A stretch of 64,000 nt of DNA, from the NCBI RefSeq assembly GCF_015159595.1, contig NZ_CP063304.1, positions 186,001 to 250,000 on the forward strand, written 5' to 3'. Of this stretch, positions 51,327 to 60,800 are shown piece after piece. Position 1 is the first letter of the stretch; every line of letters begins with the position of its first letter. The DNA is from Blautia liquoris (GTDB taxonomy: Bacteria; Bacillota; Clostridia; Lachnospirales; Lachnospiraceae). The notes under the pieces were generated by a model. That model searched no databases. It saw only the letters and a list, made by a program, of their open reading frames with translations, and was not told the DNA's origin. The position numbers and the translations under genes were made by a program.

Positions 51327-51740
51327 ATGATAAATGTGAATAAATTGGACAATAATGCACATTCAGTATTCCTCCTGTATTACCATCTGATTATGGTCGT
51401 AAAATACAGGAGAAAAGTGATTGATGATGATAGTTCTAAAAGGGCGGAGGAGATTTTTTCTTATATTGCACCCAAGTATGGAATTACCTTGGAAGAATGG
51501 AATCATGACAAAGATCATGTTCATGTGATGTTCCGGGCTCAGCCGAAAAGCGAACTCAGCAAATTTATCAATGCCTATAAGAGTGCAAGCAGTCGGTTAA
51601 TTAAGAAAGAATATCCACAGATTCGAGAGAAACTTTGGAAAGAAGCATTCTGGAGCCAGAGTTTTTGTCTGCTCCGTGCAGGAGGAGCACCAATCGAAAC
51701 CATACGGGCTTATATTGAAAGTCAGGGTGAAAAAGCATGA
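51327..51740 (+). CDS. tnpA: IS200/IS605 Y1 transposase TnpA
   Basis: A 137-residue HUH single-strand transposase. The HUH motif is H64-V-H66 in DKDHVHVMF, and the catalytic Tyr is about residue 129 in PIETIRAYIESQ. SVFLLYYHLIMVVKYRRKVI is the standard first strand. It cuts and joins the element ends as single-stranded DNA, acting as a dimer. ATG 51327 is chosen because the family starts there. All key residues are present, so it may be active. Confidence 0.9.
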   Translation: MINVNKLDNNAHSVFLLYYHLIMVVKYRRKVIDDDSSKRAEEIFSYIAPKYGITLEEWNHDKDHVHVMFRAQPKSELSKFINAYKSASSRLIKKEYPQIREKLWKEAFWSQSFCLLRAGGAPIETIRAYIESQGEKA

Positions 51741-52831
51741 ACAAAGCCATAAAATTTCGTATCTATCCAAATAAAGAGCAGGGAGAACAGTTTGCAAGAA
51801 CCTTTGGATGCTGCCGGTTTCTATACAACGTGATGTTGGAAGATAAGATGAAAGAATATCAAAAAAGTAAAAAGCGGTTGAAGAATACGCCGGCTTTTTA
51901 TAAAAAACAGTATCCGTGGCTGAAAGAGGTGGATTCACTGGCACTAGCCAATGTGCAGCTTCATCTGGAAAGGGCATATCAGAACTTTTTTAGAAATCCG
52001 CAGAGTGGTTTTCCAAAGTTCAAATCAAAACACAGAAGCCGTGCAAGTTATACGACGAATGTAGTAAATGGAAATATCAAACTGGAAGAAGGAAAGCTGA
52101 AGCTTCCGAAAATGTCTCATGTAAAACTGGTACAGCACCGACAGATACCGAAAGAATATCAATTGAAATCGGTGACGGTCACTCAGGAACCGTCCGGAAA
52201 ATATTATGCCAGTCTTCTCTATACCTATGAGAGCCAAATAAGTGAGGAGAAAGAGGCGGTAGAAAAGATGTTGGGAATGGACTTTGCCATGAGCGGTATG
52301 GCGGTGTTTTCAGACGGAAGCCGGGCAGAGTACCCGATGTATTACCGGAAGTCAGAAAAGAAATTGTGCAAAGAGCAGAGAAAGTTGTCTCACTGTGTAA
52401 AAGGAAGCAGAAATCACGAAAAGCAGAGACGAAAAGTGGCTGTCTGTCACGAAAAGGTAAAAAATCAGAGAAAAGATTTTCAGCATAAGCTGAGCAGAAA
52501 ATTGGCGGACAGTTATGATGCAGTGTGCGTAGAAGATCTGAACATGAAAACCATGAGCCGGAGTCTGCACTTTGGGAAGAGTGTTATGGATAATGGATAT
52601 GGAATGTTTCTGGGAATGCTGGAATACAAGCTGATGGATCAGGGAAAGAGGCTGGTGAGAATAGATAGGTTCTATCCGTCAAGTAAGACGTGCTGTAAAT
52701 GTGGAGCAGTAAAAAAAGAACTAAAATTATCGGAGCGGATATATGAGTGTCGTTGTGGAAACCGGATGGACAGGGATGTCAACGCGGCAATCAATATCCG
52801 TGAAGAGGGAAGAAAAATAGTATGTGCATAA
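51737..52831 (+). CDS. tnpB: RNA-guided nuclease TnpB of IS605
   Basis: A 364-residue TnpB. The RuvC triad is visible: D182 (LGMDFAMSG), E266 (VCVEDLNMKTM) and D347 (RDVNAAINI). The zinc ribbon has C319/C322 and C338/C340 (SKTCCKCG...YECRCG). The N-terminal helix-turn-helix NKAIKFRIYPNKEQGEQF is intact. TnpB cleaves DNA at sites specified by an omega-RNA made from the right end of the element, which helps retain the element. Length is within the normal range. Confidence 0.92.
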   Translation: MNKAIKFRIYPNKEQGEQFARTFGCCRFLYNVMLEDKMKEYQKSKKRLKNTPAFYKKQYPWLKEVDSLALANVQLHLERAYQNFFRNPQSGFPKFKSKHRSRASYTTNVVNGNIKLEEGKLKLPKMSHVKLVQHRQIPKEYQLKSVTVTQEPSGKYYASLLYTYESQISEEKEAVEKMLGMDFAMSGMAVFSDGSRAEYPMYYRKSEKKLCKEQRKLSHCVKGSRNHEKQRRKVAVCHEKVKNQRKDFQHKLSRKLADSYDAVCVEDLNMKTMSRSLHFGKSVMDNGYGMFLGMLEYKLMDQGKRLVRIDRFYPSSKTCCKCGAVKKELKLSERIYECRCGNRMDRDVNAAINIREEGRKIVCA

Positions 52832-52970
52832 CTTCACCGAAAAAAAGCCCGTAACCGGGCAAAAACCGTGGGGCACACGGGGATAGCCTGCAGATACTTA
52901 GCCCGTTGGGGCTATTGAACAGGAAGCCCTCACTTCAAAATCATGAGATTTAAGTGGTGGGAGTAGGTCA
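52832..52970 (+). ncRNA. Omega-RNA / right-end region of IS605
   Basis: The 139 bp after tnpB hold GCCCGTAACCGGGC (52847-52860), a GGGGC/GCCCC-type pairing at about 52860-52915 (TAGCCCGTTGGGGCTA) and a terminal hairpin with arms around CCCTCACTT and AAGTGGTGGG (about 52927-52960). In known TnpB systems this region is the guide-RNA scaffold and the guide is the DNA just right of the end, here from about 52971. Confidence 0.65.
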
Positions 52971-52980
52971 CTTCATATGC

Positions 52981-53607
52981 TTATTTTTCTCTTTTCCAAA
53001 ACGAATTAAGAACGTCTGCTAATTTTTGGGGCGCTTCTGTATTAATTTCATGTCCTACATCTTCTATAATTTTCATCTCTGCATTTTGAATACGATTGCC
53101 TAAATCATTCGTAGCCCTTATATTGGCATTGTCATTTTTCCCACATACAAGCAAAGTGGGACATGAGACATCTTTTAAATTCAAGCTGAAATCTAAATCT
53201 ATCATTGAATTCGTTAATGCAAGTATGTTCTTTTTTGGCATACCCATCTTTATAAATGATTTTTCAGGCATAACCTTAAAAATAAAATTCTGAAATTTCA
53301 TCAAGTTTTTGGGGACCTTATATTGCGCACCAACTAATACCATGGACTGTATTCGATTTGGAAATTCTATTGCGTAATTCAGTGCAATAATTGCACCTAG
53401 AGAAAGTCCGCATATATGTAATCTGCCCGGCAGACTCTCACAATAAGTTACAAAAGAATGGTATAAATTTGTATAGGTTGCATCTTGTCCGTTTAATATT
53501 TTCCATAAATCCGGGCAGTCAATCGTATCGTCTAACGATAGCAGGGAAGTCGTTTTATCCCAAGTTGTTGAATTTTGTCCAAGTCCATGAATGAAAATAT
53601 AATGCAT
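52981..53607 (-). CDS. Alpha/beta-hydrolase
   Basis: A 208-residue hydrolase. The start at 53607 follows GAGGAGG closely; an upstream in-frame ATG would add 14 unlikely residues. Motifs: MHYIFIHGLGQNSTTWD (oxyanion HG), nucleophile elbow CGLSLGAIIAL (Ser about 78), acid in VCGKNDNANIRATNDL and catalytic His in DVGHEINTEAP. The substrate is unknown; the short cap suggests an esterase or lipase-like enzyme acting on small esters. It begins right after the IS605 end. Confidence 0.85.
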   Translation of the reverse strand: MHYIFIHGLGQNSTTWDKTTSLLSLDDTIDCPDLWKILNGQDATYTNLYHSFVTYCESLPGRLHICGLSLGAIIALNYAIEFPNRIQSMVLVGAQYKVPKNLMKFQNFIFKVMPEKSFIKMGMPKKNILALTNSMIDLDFSLNLKDVSCPTLLVCGKNDNANIRATNDLGNRIQNAEMKIIEDVGHEINTEAPQKLADVLNSFWKREK

Positions 53608-53958
53608 ATTGTTCCTCCTCGTATAATGAGTAATCTGTTCAATTGTCAAATTTGTCGTTGTAAGTAAACTTTATCTTTATCGTTTTAAAATACCACTTGT
53701 ATTAAGAGCATATACAGTAGGAGAGAGGTCATTCGATCAAGCGGCATGGTCTTTCACCTCCCCTTCCAGGCGATGTCTTGTAATAAACAATACCAGATTT
53801 TCATGCAAGTTTTAAACGGCATGAAAGTAAATAAAAACATCCCTATTATTCAGTTAAAATAAAGTGTAACATAAGAAACGCTATCTTTGTAAACTACAAA
53901 TTATTGTGGTCAAGATGGAGTGACTATAGGTAATTTTATTTATATTTTCAATATAAAA
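53608..53958. other. Gene-free stretch upstream of the RAT leader
   Basis: About 350 bp of AT-rich DNA between the hydrolase start and the antiterminator leader. No gene is seen. The promoter for the leader transcript should lie near 53900-53945 (for example TTGTGG...TATAGG) but no consensus pair is clear. Confidence 0.4.
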
Positions 53959-54038
53959 GGATTTGTTAATGTTAAATCAGGCATGACCTAAATATTTTTG
54001 TAAAGTATTTGCTGTGTCAAATTATTTGGGTCATTTTT
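53959..54038 (+). promoter_or_regulatory. LicT/BglG-type ribonucleic antiterminator (RAT) and overlapping terminator
   Basis: Bases 53959-53988 match the RAT pattern GGATTGTTACTG...CAGGCAAAACC of LicT leaders: GGATTTGTTAATG, then ATCAGGCATGACC. The last five bases are the 5' arm of a terminator with 11-nt arms (53984-53994 and 54023-54033, one G-U pair) followed by TTTTT. Overlap of RAT and terminator is the mechanism by which the antiterminator protein opens beta-glucoside operons. Confidence 0.75.
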
Positions 54039-54058
54039 GTTTTCCAGAGGTGAAGGCA

Positions 54059-54193
54059 ATGAAAGTGGTGCGACGTTTAAACAATAATGTAGTATTAGCG
54101 GATGATGATGGCAAGGGGACTTTTCAACGTATTCCTAAAAAGTCTTTCTATTGGTATCGAGAAGTAATATGTTCAAATGGTGCTTACAAATGA
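54059..54193 (+). pseudogene. 44-codon in-frame chimera: LicT N-terminus fused to GH1 C-terminus
   Basis: Codons 1-20 (MKVVRRLNNNVVLADDDGKG) are the start of the CAT RNA-binding domain of a LicT/BglG antiterminator. Codons 23-44 (QRIPKKSFYWYREVICSNGA) are the C-terminus of a GH1 6-phospho-beta-glucosidase. A deletion has removed everything between, so the former licT-PTS-bgl operon is reduced to its leader and this fusion. AGAGGTGAAGG precedes the ATG. Confidence 0.8.
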
Positions 54194-54290
54194 GTGATTA
54201 CTCCGAATGGGACGGCGATTGAAAGTAGTTGTAAAATCAATCGAATATGTATATTTTGCAAAAATTTAAGTTCCTGTTAAATGCTATATT

Positions 54291-54328
54291 CCGCCGTATA
54301 TGGTTAACTCCATATCGGCGGTTTTTTC
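54291..54328 (+). terminator. Terminator of the deleted beta-glucoside operon
   Basis: CCGCCGTATATGG and CCATATCGGCGG pair with one bulged base around TTAACT and are followed by TTTTTT. It lies 100 bp after the chimera. Confidence 0.85.
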
Positions 54329-54361
54329 GATTATCATTTTTTCAATCGGAAGTTAGCGTGG

Positions 54362-54559
54362 TTAGTCATGTTTTCTTTTTAATGAAAACAGTATTATTAC
54401 TATTATGGCTGTTAAGAACAGCGCTAAAAGAATCACTATGCCAATTCTAACACTAATTATCCCCAAAGAGTACAAAAGAGCACACACCGCAATTACAAGT
54501 AATATACCCGAAACACCTCCGATGATTTTTAACCACAAGGGTTTATTTTTTTTATTCAT
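54362..54559 (-). CDS. Small two-helix membrane protein
   Basis: A 65-residue protein (MNKKNKPLWLKIIGG...) with two hydrophobic helices (IIGGVSGILLVIAVCALLYSLGII and IGIVILLALFLTAIIVIILF) and a basic tail SLKRKHD. Its AAAGGA ribosome site lies inside the tail of the tnpB remnant upstream. Family not recognised. Confidence 0.5.
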   Translation of the reverse strand: MNKKNKPLWLKIIGGVSGILLVIAVCALLYSLGIISVRIGIVILLALFLTAIIVIILFSLKRKHD

Positions 54560-54890
54560 ATTTTTCAACATTCCTTTCAAGATAGTTTATTCCCATACGA
54601 TACAGGTTCATTGCTCCAATGCGATCATTATTGGATTTGTAACCACAGTTTTTACAGGTAAACAGATGCAGTTTCTTATCCCTGTTAGACTTTTCAATAT
54701 GACCACAGATCGGACAGCACTGAATTACATACATCAGAAAGGTTACTATCTTCAACATCGTAAGTTACAGGGATATGTAAAAAATATTTACCGTGCTTAT
54801 TTACGAGTTTGGAAATGATTGGCCTTCCATTACTCGTTATCCAAATCTCCCGTCTTAAAGACATTGTAACGTAGTGATAGCTGGCATCAA
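54552..54890 (-). pseudogene. Internally deleted tnpB remnant
   Basis: Two frames on the minus strand carry TnpB-like sequence. From about 54890: SLRREIWITSNGRPIISKLVNKHGKYFLHIPVTYDVE, then a frameshift, then CPICGHIEKSNRDKKLHLFTCKNCGYKSNNDRIGAMNLYR, the zinc ribbon and last RuvC segment. The central RuvC core is deleted. It belongs to another TnpB subgroup than the one at 51737 and it cuts off the fic gene. Confidence 0.8.
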
Positions 54891-55442
54891 TACCTTTCAT
54901 ATAAACTTCACGGTCGTTGATTTTGTCCGTCAATGCCGCACGAAGGAGCGTTTTGATTTCAACGTCTTTAATCGGGCTTCGCTCCATAGCGAGCAGGTAA
55001 TCGTCCTTGTCAACCTTACTCCAGTCAATCACCTTACTCAGGTTTTTTTGAGAATGGTATCAAGGCAAATTCTTGTGCTCCTGCCATTGCCCTCTCTAAA
55101 CGGATGAGCTACGTTCATTTCCACATATTTTTCGATGATTTCATCAAAAGTAGATTGAGGCATTTTTCCAATGTTTTCAAGGGCCGCTGCGAGGTACATA
55201 ACAGGTGCGAATCGAAAACCGATTTTTGCAATGTTCACAGTCCGCATCTGTCCTGCAAAATCGTATATTTCATCAAACAGATACTTGTGTATATTTGACA
55301 ATCCTTTAAATGTTCCGACCTCGAAGGTATCAAGCAGATTTAGTTCGAACAATTCAAGAGCTTTTTTCTTGCTTGCTTTTTCTTCGGCACGGGCAAGCTC
55401 TGCTGAGTCTGTAATGCCCAATTTATTTTCTCTATTTCTGTA
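54885..55442 (-). pseudogene. fic: Fic-domain protein, frameshifted and truncated
   Basis: From ATG 55442: [21 protein letters not shown], then the Fic motif [16 protein letters not shown] (catalytic His, phosphate-binding loop). The frame ends early at 55038 after DTILKKT. One base more in the A7 tract at about 55042-55048 (T7 on the plus strand) would restore [25 protein letters not shown], the normal continuation. That continuation then runs into the tnpB remnant at about 54885. An intact relative would AMPylate target proteins, often as a toxin. Confidence 0.85.
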
Positions 55443-56253
55443 CATGTTCCAGATAATGCAGCACATCTATTACCTTCCTTTGCAGTTTCTCAGGTATTTC
55501 CTGTCTGCCTGGCAACACTGCTTGAAAACACTTTTGGGGTATTAATTCTTTTTTAAAAACGGGTTTTTTCAAGCCGAGAAGCATAGAAAGCTCTGATTGA
55601 AATTGCATATAATCATAGGTATCCCTTGTTCCGATATGAAATATTCCTCCAAGATCTTCTTTGATGATATAGGCAATCCATTCTGCAATTTGAATATTTG
55701 TTGTATAATTAACATGCAAATTGGGGTAGGTAACAATCGGCGTATGGCTTTCCGTATCCTCTATCAATTTCAATATTCGAGGGCAATTTCTTCCCCAAAT
55801 TTCTGGAATACGAACAGTAACACATCTATCATTTAATTTCTCTTGCAGCAAATGCTCACATGCAATTTTAAATCTACCATAATCTGTATGAGAATCAGTT
55901 CTATCAGATTCATAATGAGGATTTTCCTCTGCCGCATCAAAGACATTAGCAGTAGATAGGAAAATGATTTTTCCAGCTTTATTTTCTGCCAAGTAATTGG
56001 CAACATCATTATGTGCTGCTAATTGTAGTTGAAAATCCCCTCCCAAACTTGAGATAATAATTTGAGGCCGTATACGATCCAGTATATTTTTAATAGAACC
56101 GGGTATGCCGAGGTCCAATTGAAGCATTCTATTTTGAGCAATACCTTCATTCTTTTGTGAGTGATAGGTTCCATACACTTCATAATGTTCACCCAGTCGT
56201 TGTGCAATTGCCTGACCGGCATAGCCACTGGCGCCTAATATTAAAATTTTCAT
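55432..56253 (-). CDS. NAD(P)-dependent sugar-nucleotide reductase/epimerase (RmlD-like SDR)
   Basis: A 273-residue extended short-chain dehydrogenase. The Rossmann start is [20 protein letters not shown]; the active-site Tyr-Lys appears as [25 protein letters not shown] carries the strand before the active site. This resembles dTDP-4-dehydrorhamnose reductase-like proteins. No rhamnose synthesis genes are nearby, so the substrate is open. Its end overlaps the start of fic by 11 bp. Confidence 0.82.
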   Translation of the reverse strand: MKILILGASGYAGQAIAQRLGEHYEVYGTYHSQKNEGIAQNRMLQLDLGIPGSIKNILDRIRPQIIISSLGGDFQLQLAAHNDVANYLAENKAGKIIFLSTANVFDAAEENPHYESDRTDSHTDYGRFKIACEHLLQEKLNDRCVTVRIPEIWGRNCPRILKLIEDTESHTPIVTYPNLHVNYTTNIQIAEWIAYIIKEDLGGIFHIGTRDTYDYMQFQSELSMLLGLKKPVFKKELIPQKCFQAVLPGRQEIPEKLQRKVIDVLHYLEHVQK

Positions 56254-56401
56254 CTGAAACCTCCTCTCAATTCTTTATGTATCTACACGTTATACCAATA
56301 AGTGTCAAAAGCACTGTAGGTGCTTCATACAGGCTTTGGAAATTGTGATAAAACAAAAAATACCCAAGCGACAGAAGCCGTTTGGGGACTGGATTCTCAA
56401 A

Positions 56402-56489
56402 CGGAGTGGGTGGGATTCGAACCCACGCGCCGGAAAACCGACGACCTGATTTCGAGTCAGGCTCGTTATGACCTCTTCGATACCACTCC
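56402..56489 (-). tRNA. tRNA-Ser (anticodon CGA)
   Basis: The minus strand folds as a class II tRNA of 88 nt: acceptor arms GGAGTGG/CCACTCC, anticodon stem CCTGA/TCAGG with loop CTCGAAA (anticodon CGA, reading UCG), a long variable arm (GTCGTCGGTTTTCCGGC region) and the T-loop GGTTCGAATCC. The discriminator is G as in serine tRNAs. CCA is not encoded. Its 3' end faces the decay zone to the left. Confidence 0.95.
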
Positions 56490-56733
56490 GAATTCATACA
56501 TATCATCTGATCACGTCAGACAACGTATTTTATTATAAGGGTATTTGGCCTCATAGTCAATATAAAAACTGAAATTTCGCGTCCTTCGCGTCCTGTCTTA
56601 TTTTTTTGACAGATATCGTGTGATTTTTCTGGTCCGATTGTTTTCATGCTCTTTTTTTGCGCACCGCAATATGTTAAAGTGTAATATATGAACGGCAGGC
56701 AGACTGTGAAAATGATAATAGGAGTGTGAGGGC

Positions 56734-57882
56734 ATGCGTTTTTTACATATAGCCGATCTTCATATCGGCAAACGGGTCAATGAATTCAGTATGATCGAGG
56801 ATCAACGGTATATACTGGATCAGATTCTTGCGGTTGTGGAACGGGAAAAACCAGATGGAATATTAATCGCCGGGGATGTCTATGATAAGAGCCAGCCGTC
56901 GGCGGAGGCGGTGGAACTTTTGGACGAATTTCTGACGGAATTGATGTCTTACAGGCACCCGGTTTTTGTGATCAGCGGCAATCACGATTCACCGGAGCGA
57001 CTCGGCTTTGGCAGTCAGATCATGCAAAAAGACGAACTATATATTGCCGGGGTATTTAACGGGCACCTTTGGAAAGTCACACTTTCCGATGAATATGGAC
57101 CTGTGAATATCTATATGCTTCCCTTCGTAAAACCGGCATCTGTGAGGCCTTTTTATGATGAGACAATCGAGACGTATGAGCAGGCAGTCCGAGCAGTGAT
57201 TGATGACAGCAATGTTGACAGGAATGAGCGAAATATTCTGATCGCGCACCAGTTTATAAGTGCCGGCGGTCAAAAACCGGAGCAGTCGGACTCAGAAGTA
57301 TTCTCGATTGGTGGATTGGACAATATTGATTCTGCTGTCTTTGAAGATTTTGACTATGTGGCTTTGGGACATCTGCATGGCCCGCAGAGAATTGGAAGGG
57401 ATACCATTCGCTATGCAGGGTCACCGCTCAAATATTCCTTTTCGGAGGCAAGGCATCACAAATCTGTGGTGATGATCGGGCTTGCTGAAAAGGGGAACGT
57501 ACAGTATGATCTGATTCCGCTGAAACCGCTCCGCGATCTCCGTGAGATTCAAGGACCGATTGAGGAGCTTTTGTGTGTTGGAAGAAAGGACGCTGCGTTC
57601 TCACAGGATTATATTCATGCCACGCTTACCGATGAAGATGAGATCTACGATGCCATAGGTCAGATACGAAAAGTATATCCGAATCTGATGGCACTTGACT
57701 TTGACAACAAAAGAAGCAGGCAGGCATCGGATGAGCAGGATGCGTTTGCACGGGAAGCGGCGAAAAAGAGCACGATGGAACTTTTTGCAGATTTTTATAA
57801 ACTGCAGAATCATGTAGAACTATCGGCAGAACAGATCACAATCATGAAAGATATCTTCGAGAAAGCGGGGGGAGAACGATGA
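56734..57882 (+). CDS. sbcD: DNA repair exonuclease subunit SbcD
   Basis: A 382-residue Mre11-family nuclease: FLHIADLHIGKRVNEF (metal site), ILIAGDVYDKSQPS, VISGNHDSPERLGF, ILIAHQF and VALGHLHGPQRIG are the five phosphoesterase motifs in order. The C-terminal part is the capping and SbcC-binding region. With SbcC it cleaves hairpins and protein-blocked DNA ends. It overlaps sbcC by 4 nt. Confidence 0.95.
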   Translation: MRFLHIADLHIGKRVNEFSMIEDQRYILDQILAVVEREKPDGILIAGDVYDKSQPSAEAVELLDEFLTELMSYRHPVFVISGNHDSPERLGFGSQIMQKDELYIAGVFNGHLWKVTLSDEYGPVNIYMLPFVKPASVRPFYDETIETYEQAVRAVIDDSNVDRNERNILIAHQFISAGGQKPEQSDSEVFSIGGLDNIDSAVFEDFDYVALGHLHGPQRIGRDTIRYAGSPLKYSFSEARHHKSVVMIGLAEKGNVQYDLIPLKPLRDLREIQGPIEELLCVGRKDAAFSQDYIHATLTDEDEIYDAIGQIRKVYPNLMALDFDNKRSRQASDEQDAFAREAAKKSTMELFADFYKLQNHVELSAEQITIMKDIFEKAGGER

Positions 57883-60800
57883 AGCCTTTACACGTCACGA
57901 TGAGTGCATTTGGCCCATATGCAGGCAAAACAGAGCTGGATTTGCAGACCTTTGGCGGTCAGGGTTTGTTTCTGATCACGGGGGATACCGGGGCGGGAAA
58001 GACAACCATTTTCGATGCGATTGCATTTGCGCTTTATGGGGAGGCGAGCGGTGATATCCGCACAACGGACACGATGCGAAGTGATTTCGCCGAGCCAGAG
58101 ATGAAAACTTATGTAGAGCTGACATTTTTGCACAGGCAAAAGACTTATCGAGTGATCCGAAATCCAAGGTATCTGCGCCCCAAAAAGAGCGGCGAGGGGA
58201 CGACAGCAGAGAATGCCGATGCAGTGCTGGAAATGCCGGATGGAACTGTGATCACCGGATTTCGCGATGTGACGGCAAAAATCACGGACCTTCTTGGCAT
58301 CAATTATAAACAGTTTAAACAGATTGCTATGCTCGCTCAAGGAGAATTCTTAAAGCTTCTTCTTGCGGACAGCAAGGAGCGTGGAGATATCTTTCACCGG
58401 GTGTTCGGCACGGAACTGTATCAGTTGGCAGGAAGGCTTTTAAAAGAGAGAGAACGGGATGCCAAAAGAAATTGTGAGGATGCGCAAAATGAAATTATGC
58501 AGTATTTTTCTCTTGTGTCATGTTCGGAAGACGAATGGGGGACTAAGTTCCAGACGCAGCTTAAAGACGCAGCCATTCATGATTCGGATGAACTGTTTGA
58601 ACAAGTAAAGAAACTGGTCAAAAAGGATCGTTCACTGCAGGAGAATCTAAGAGAGAAGCTAAAAGATTCCCAGAGAAGACTATCGGATCAGATTACAGTG
58701 ATTGCGGCGGCAACTGCATTGAATCAACTTTTTGATCAGAGGGATACGGCAAGAAAAAAAGAGGAAGAGATGCTAAGTCACCGGGATGATCATATGCGTC
58801 AGAAAAAGGATCTGGAGGATGCCAAACATGCGCGGTATACAATATATCCGCTGGAGAAAGATTTTCTCCGCGAGCAGGAGAAAGAGGACAAGCTGAAAGA
58901 GGAAATCGACGTTTTGCAAGAGAAGATCTCGGTGCTGTCCGGACAGATGAATCTTGCCGGGGATGAATACAAAAAACAGACAGAAAGAGCGCCGGAGCGT
59001 GAAAAACTGGCTTCGGCGATGGATCATCTTGCGAAGATGCTTCCTGCATATGATCAGGCGGATTTACTGAAAGATCAGTTGAGAACGCTTGCAAAGAAGA
59101 GAGCGGATCTGTTGGATGAGCAGGAAAGTCTTTTGAGACAGAAGGAAAGAATGAAGATTCAAAAAGATGAATTGCGTGCAGCACTTGAGCAAATGTCGAA
59201 TTTGGAGATTCAGCTGGCAAGATGTGAACAGGAGTCCGAACAGATTCAAACAAAGTCGGAACATCTGGATAATGTGAAGAGCCATGTGGATAACCTTTTG
59301 AAAATGAAACAGGAGAGTGGAAAACTGCAGAAAGATTTTCAAAAAGCGCAAGATCAATTCAGAAAGGACAGCCGTATCTATGATGAGAATGAGATGGCAT
59401 TTTACCGTGAGCAGGCGGGAATTATGGCGGAGAAACTGGAAGACAAAACTCCATGTCCGGTCTGTGGATCTACAGAACATCCGGCAAAGGCAGTCATAGC
59501 AGGCAGCGCTCCGAGCGAGGCCGAACTGCTAATGCTCAGAAAAAGAACGGAGAATTCCCGCGAAAAGATGCAAGATTGCAGTCGTAAGGCAGCAGCAAAA
59601 GCAGCTGAGACGGATCTGGCAGGGGAGCAGCTGAAACAAATGGTGGAAAAGCTGTTTTCGGAAGGGGAATTTTGCACAGAAGGGATGTTCAATTCAGAAC
59701 GACTGACGAATTTGCAGCAGTTATTGGATGCTCAGATGCTCAGATGTAGTGAACTCACAAAGGAATATGTGCAGAGAAAGAAGATGTGTCAGAGAAGCAT
59801 CAGGGATAAAAAAGCTCATAAAGAACAGTTGGCTCTTACAGAGCGGCAGCTACAGGAGAATGAAGCCAGAAGGTCAGAGGTGGACGAAGAGAAGACACAC
59901 GTTTCATTCGAAGCGGATTCTAAAGCCGGGGAGTTGAAAAATATACAATCTTCTCTTGAATATGAGGACAGGCAGCAGGCCAAAGAACAGATGATGGGAT
60001 GGGAAAAGGAGCTGAAAAGGCAAAAAGACGATTTTCAGAAAGCAGAAAAAGCTTACTATGATCTTCGAAATGATCATAACAGCAACCGGCTTTTGTTGGG
60101 GGATAAAGTGGAACAATACACGGAAACAGGAAGATTAAAGAAGAAAGCCTTTTTGCTCTATCAGGAGAGATTGACTGCGGTCGGATTCAAGAATGAAGCT
60201 TCGTATCAGGCTGCAAAAAAGACGGAAGATGAGATCCGTGAATCGGAAAACAGAATCCGAAAATTCGAAGATGATCAAAAATCGATCGTGCAGGAACTTG
60301 GCAGGCTTGAAATAGAAACAAAGGGAAAAGAAAGACAGGATCTGGATAGGCTTATGGCGCAAAAGGTTCAGACCGAACAGGAAAAAGAAAAAATTGACGG
60401 AGAGTTCCGAAAGGTACTTTCCAGACTTGGCAATAACGAATTGATTCTAAAGTCACTGGAAAAGGTCAGGAAGAACTTTTCGGAGTATACGAAAAAATAT
60501 CTTCTGATTTCGGATCTTTCAAAAACAGCGAACGGCGAACTTTCGGGAAAACAGAAGCTTGCATTTGAACAGTATGTTCAGGCAGCATATTTCCGTCAGA
60601 TTCTGATGGAGGCGAACAAACGCCTGCGGGAAATGACAAATGGACGATATGAACTTGTCCGCCGTGAAAGTGCTTCTGATTTTCGTTCGCAGACAGGTCT
60701 TGACATCGATGTGATGGACCACTACACCGGACGTCTCCGCTCTGTGAAATCGCTGTCCGGCGGAGAATCTTTTAAGGCATCTTTATCTCTGGCGTTAGGA

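Larger units (their letters stand above)
51122..52970 (+). mobile_element. IS200/IS605-family element with tnpA and tnpB
   Basis: Complete-looking element of about 1.85 kb. The left end (about 51122-51326) is noncoding with partial hairpin potential near 51125-51165. tnpA and tnpB follow in the same direction and overlap by 4 nt. The right end after tnpB contains several strong hairpins and finishes near GTAGGTCAC at 52970. The exact left boundary cannot be fixed without an empty site. It interrupts a stretch of gene fragments. Confidence 0.8.

Noticed and set aside
49935-52977. AGGTCACTTCATA occurs at 49935-49947 and again at 52965-52977 at the IS605 right end
   Set aside because: Thirteen-base matches are expected many times by chance in 64 kb. 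The link to the right end is suggestive, but no empty site is available to show it is a footprint.
56402-56420. Duplicate of the tRNA-Ser 3' end as an attachment site at the left of the accessory zone
   Set aside because: I did not find a second copy of the T-arm/acceptor sequence or an integrase gene in the window.
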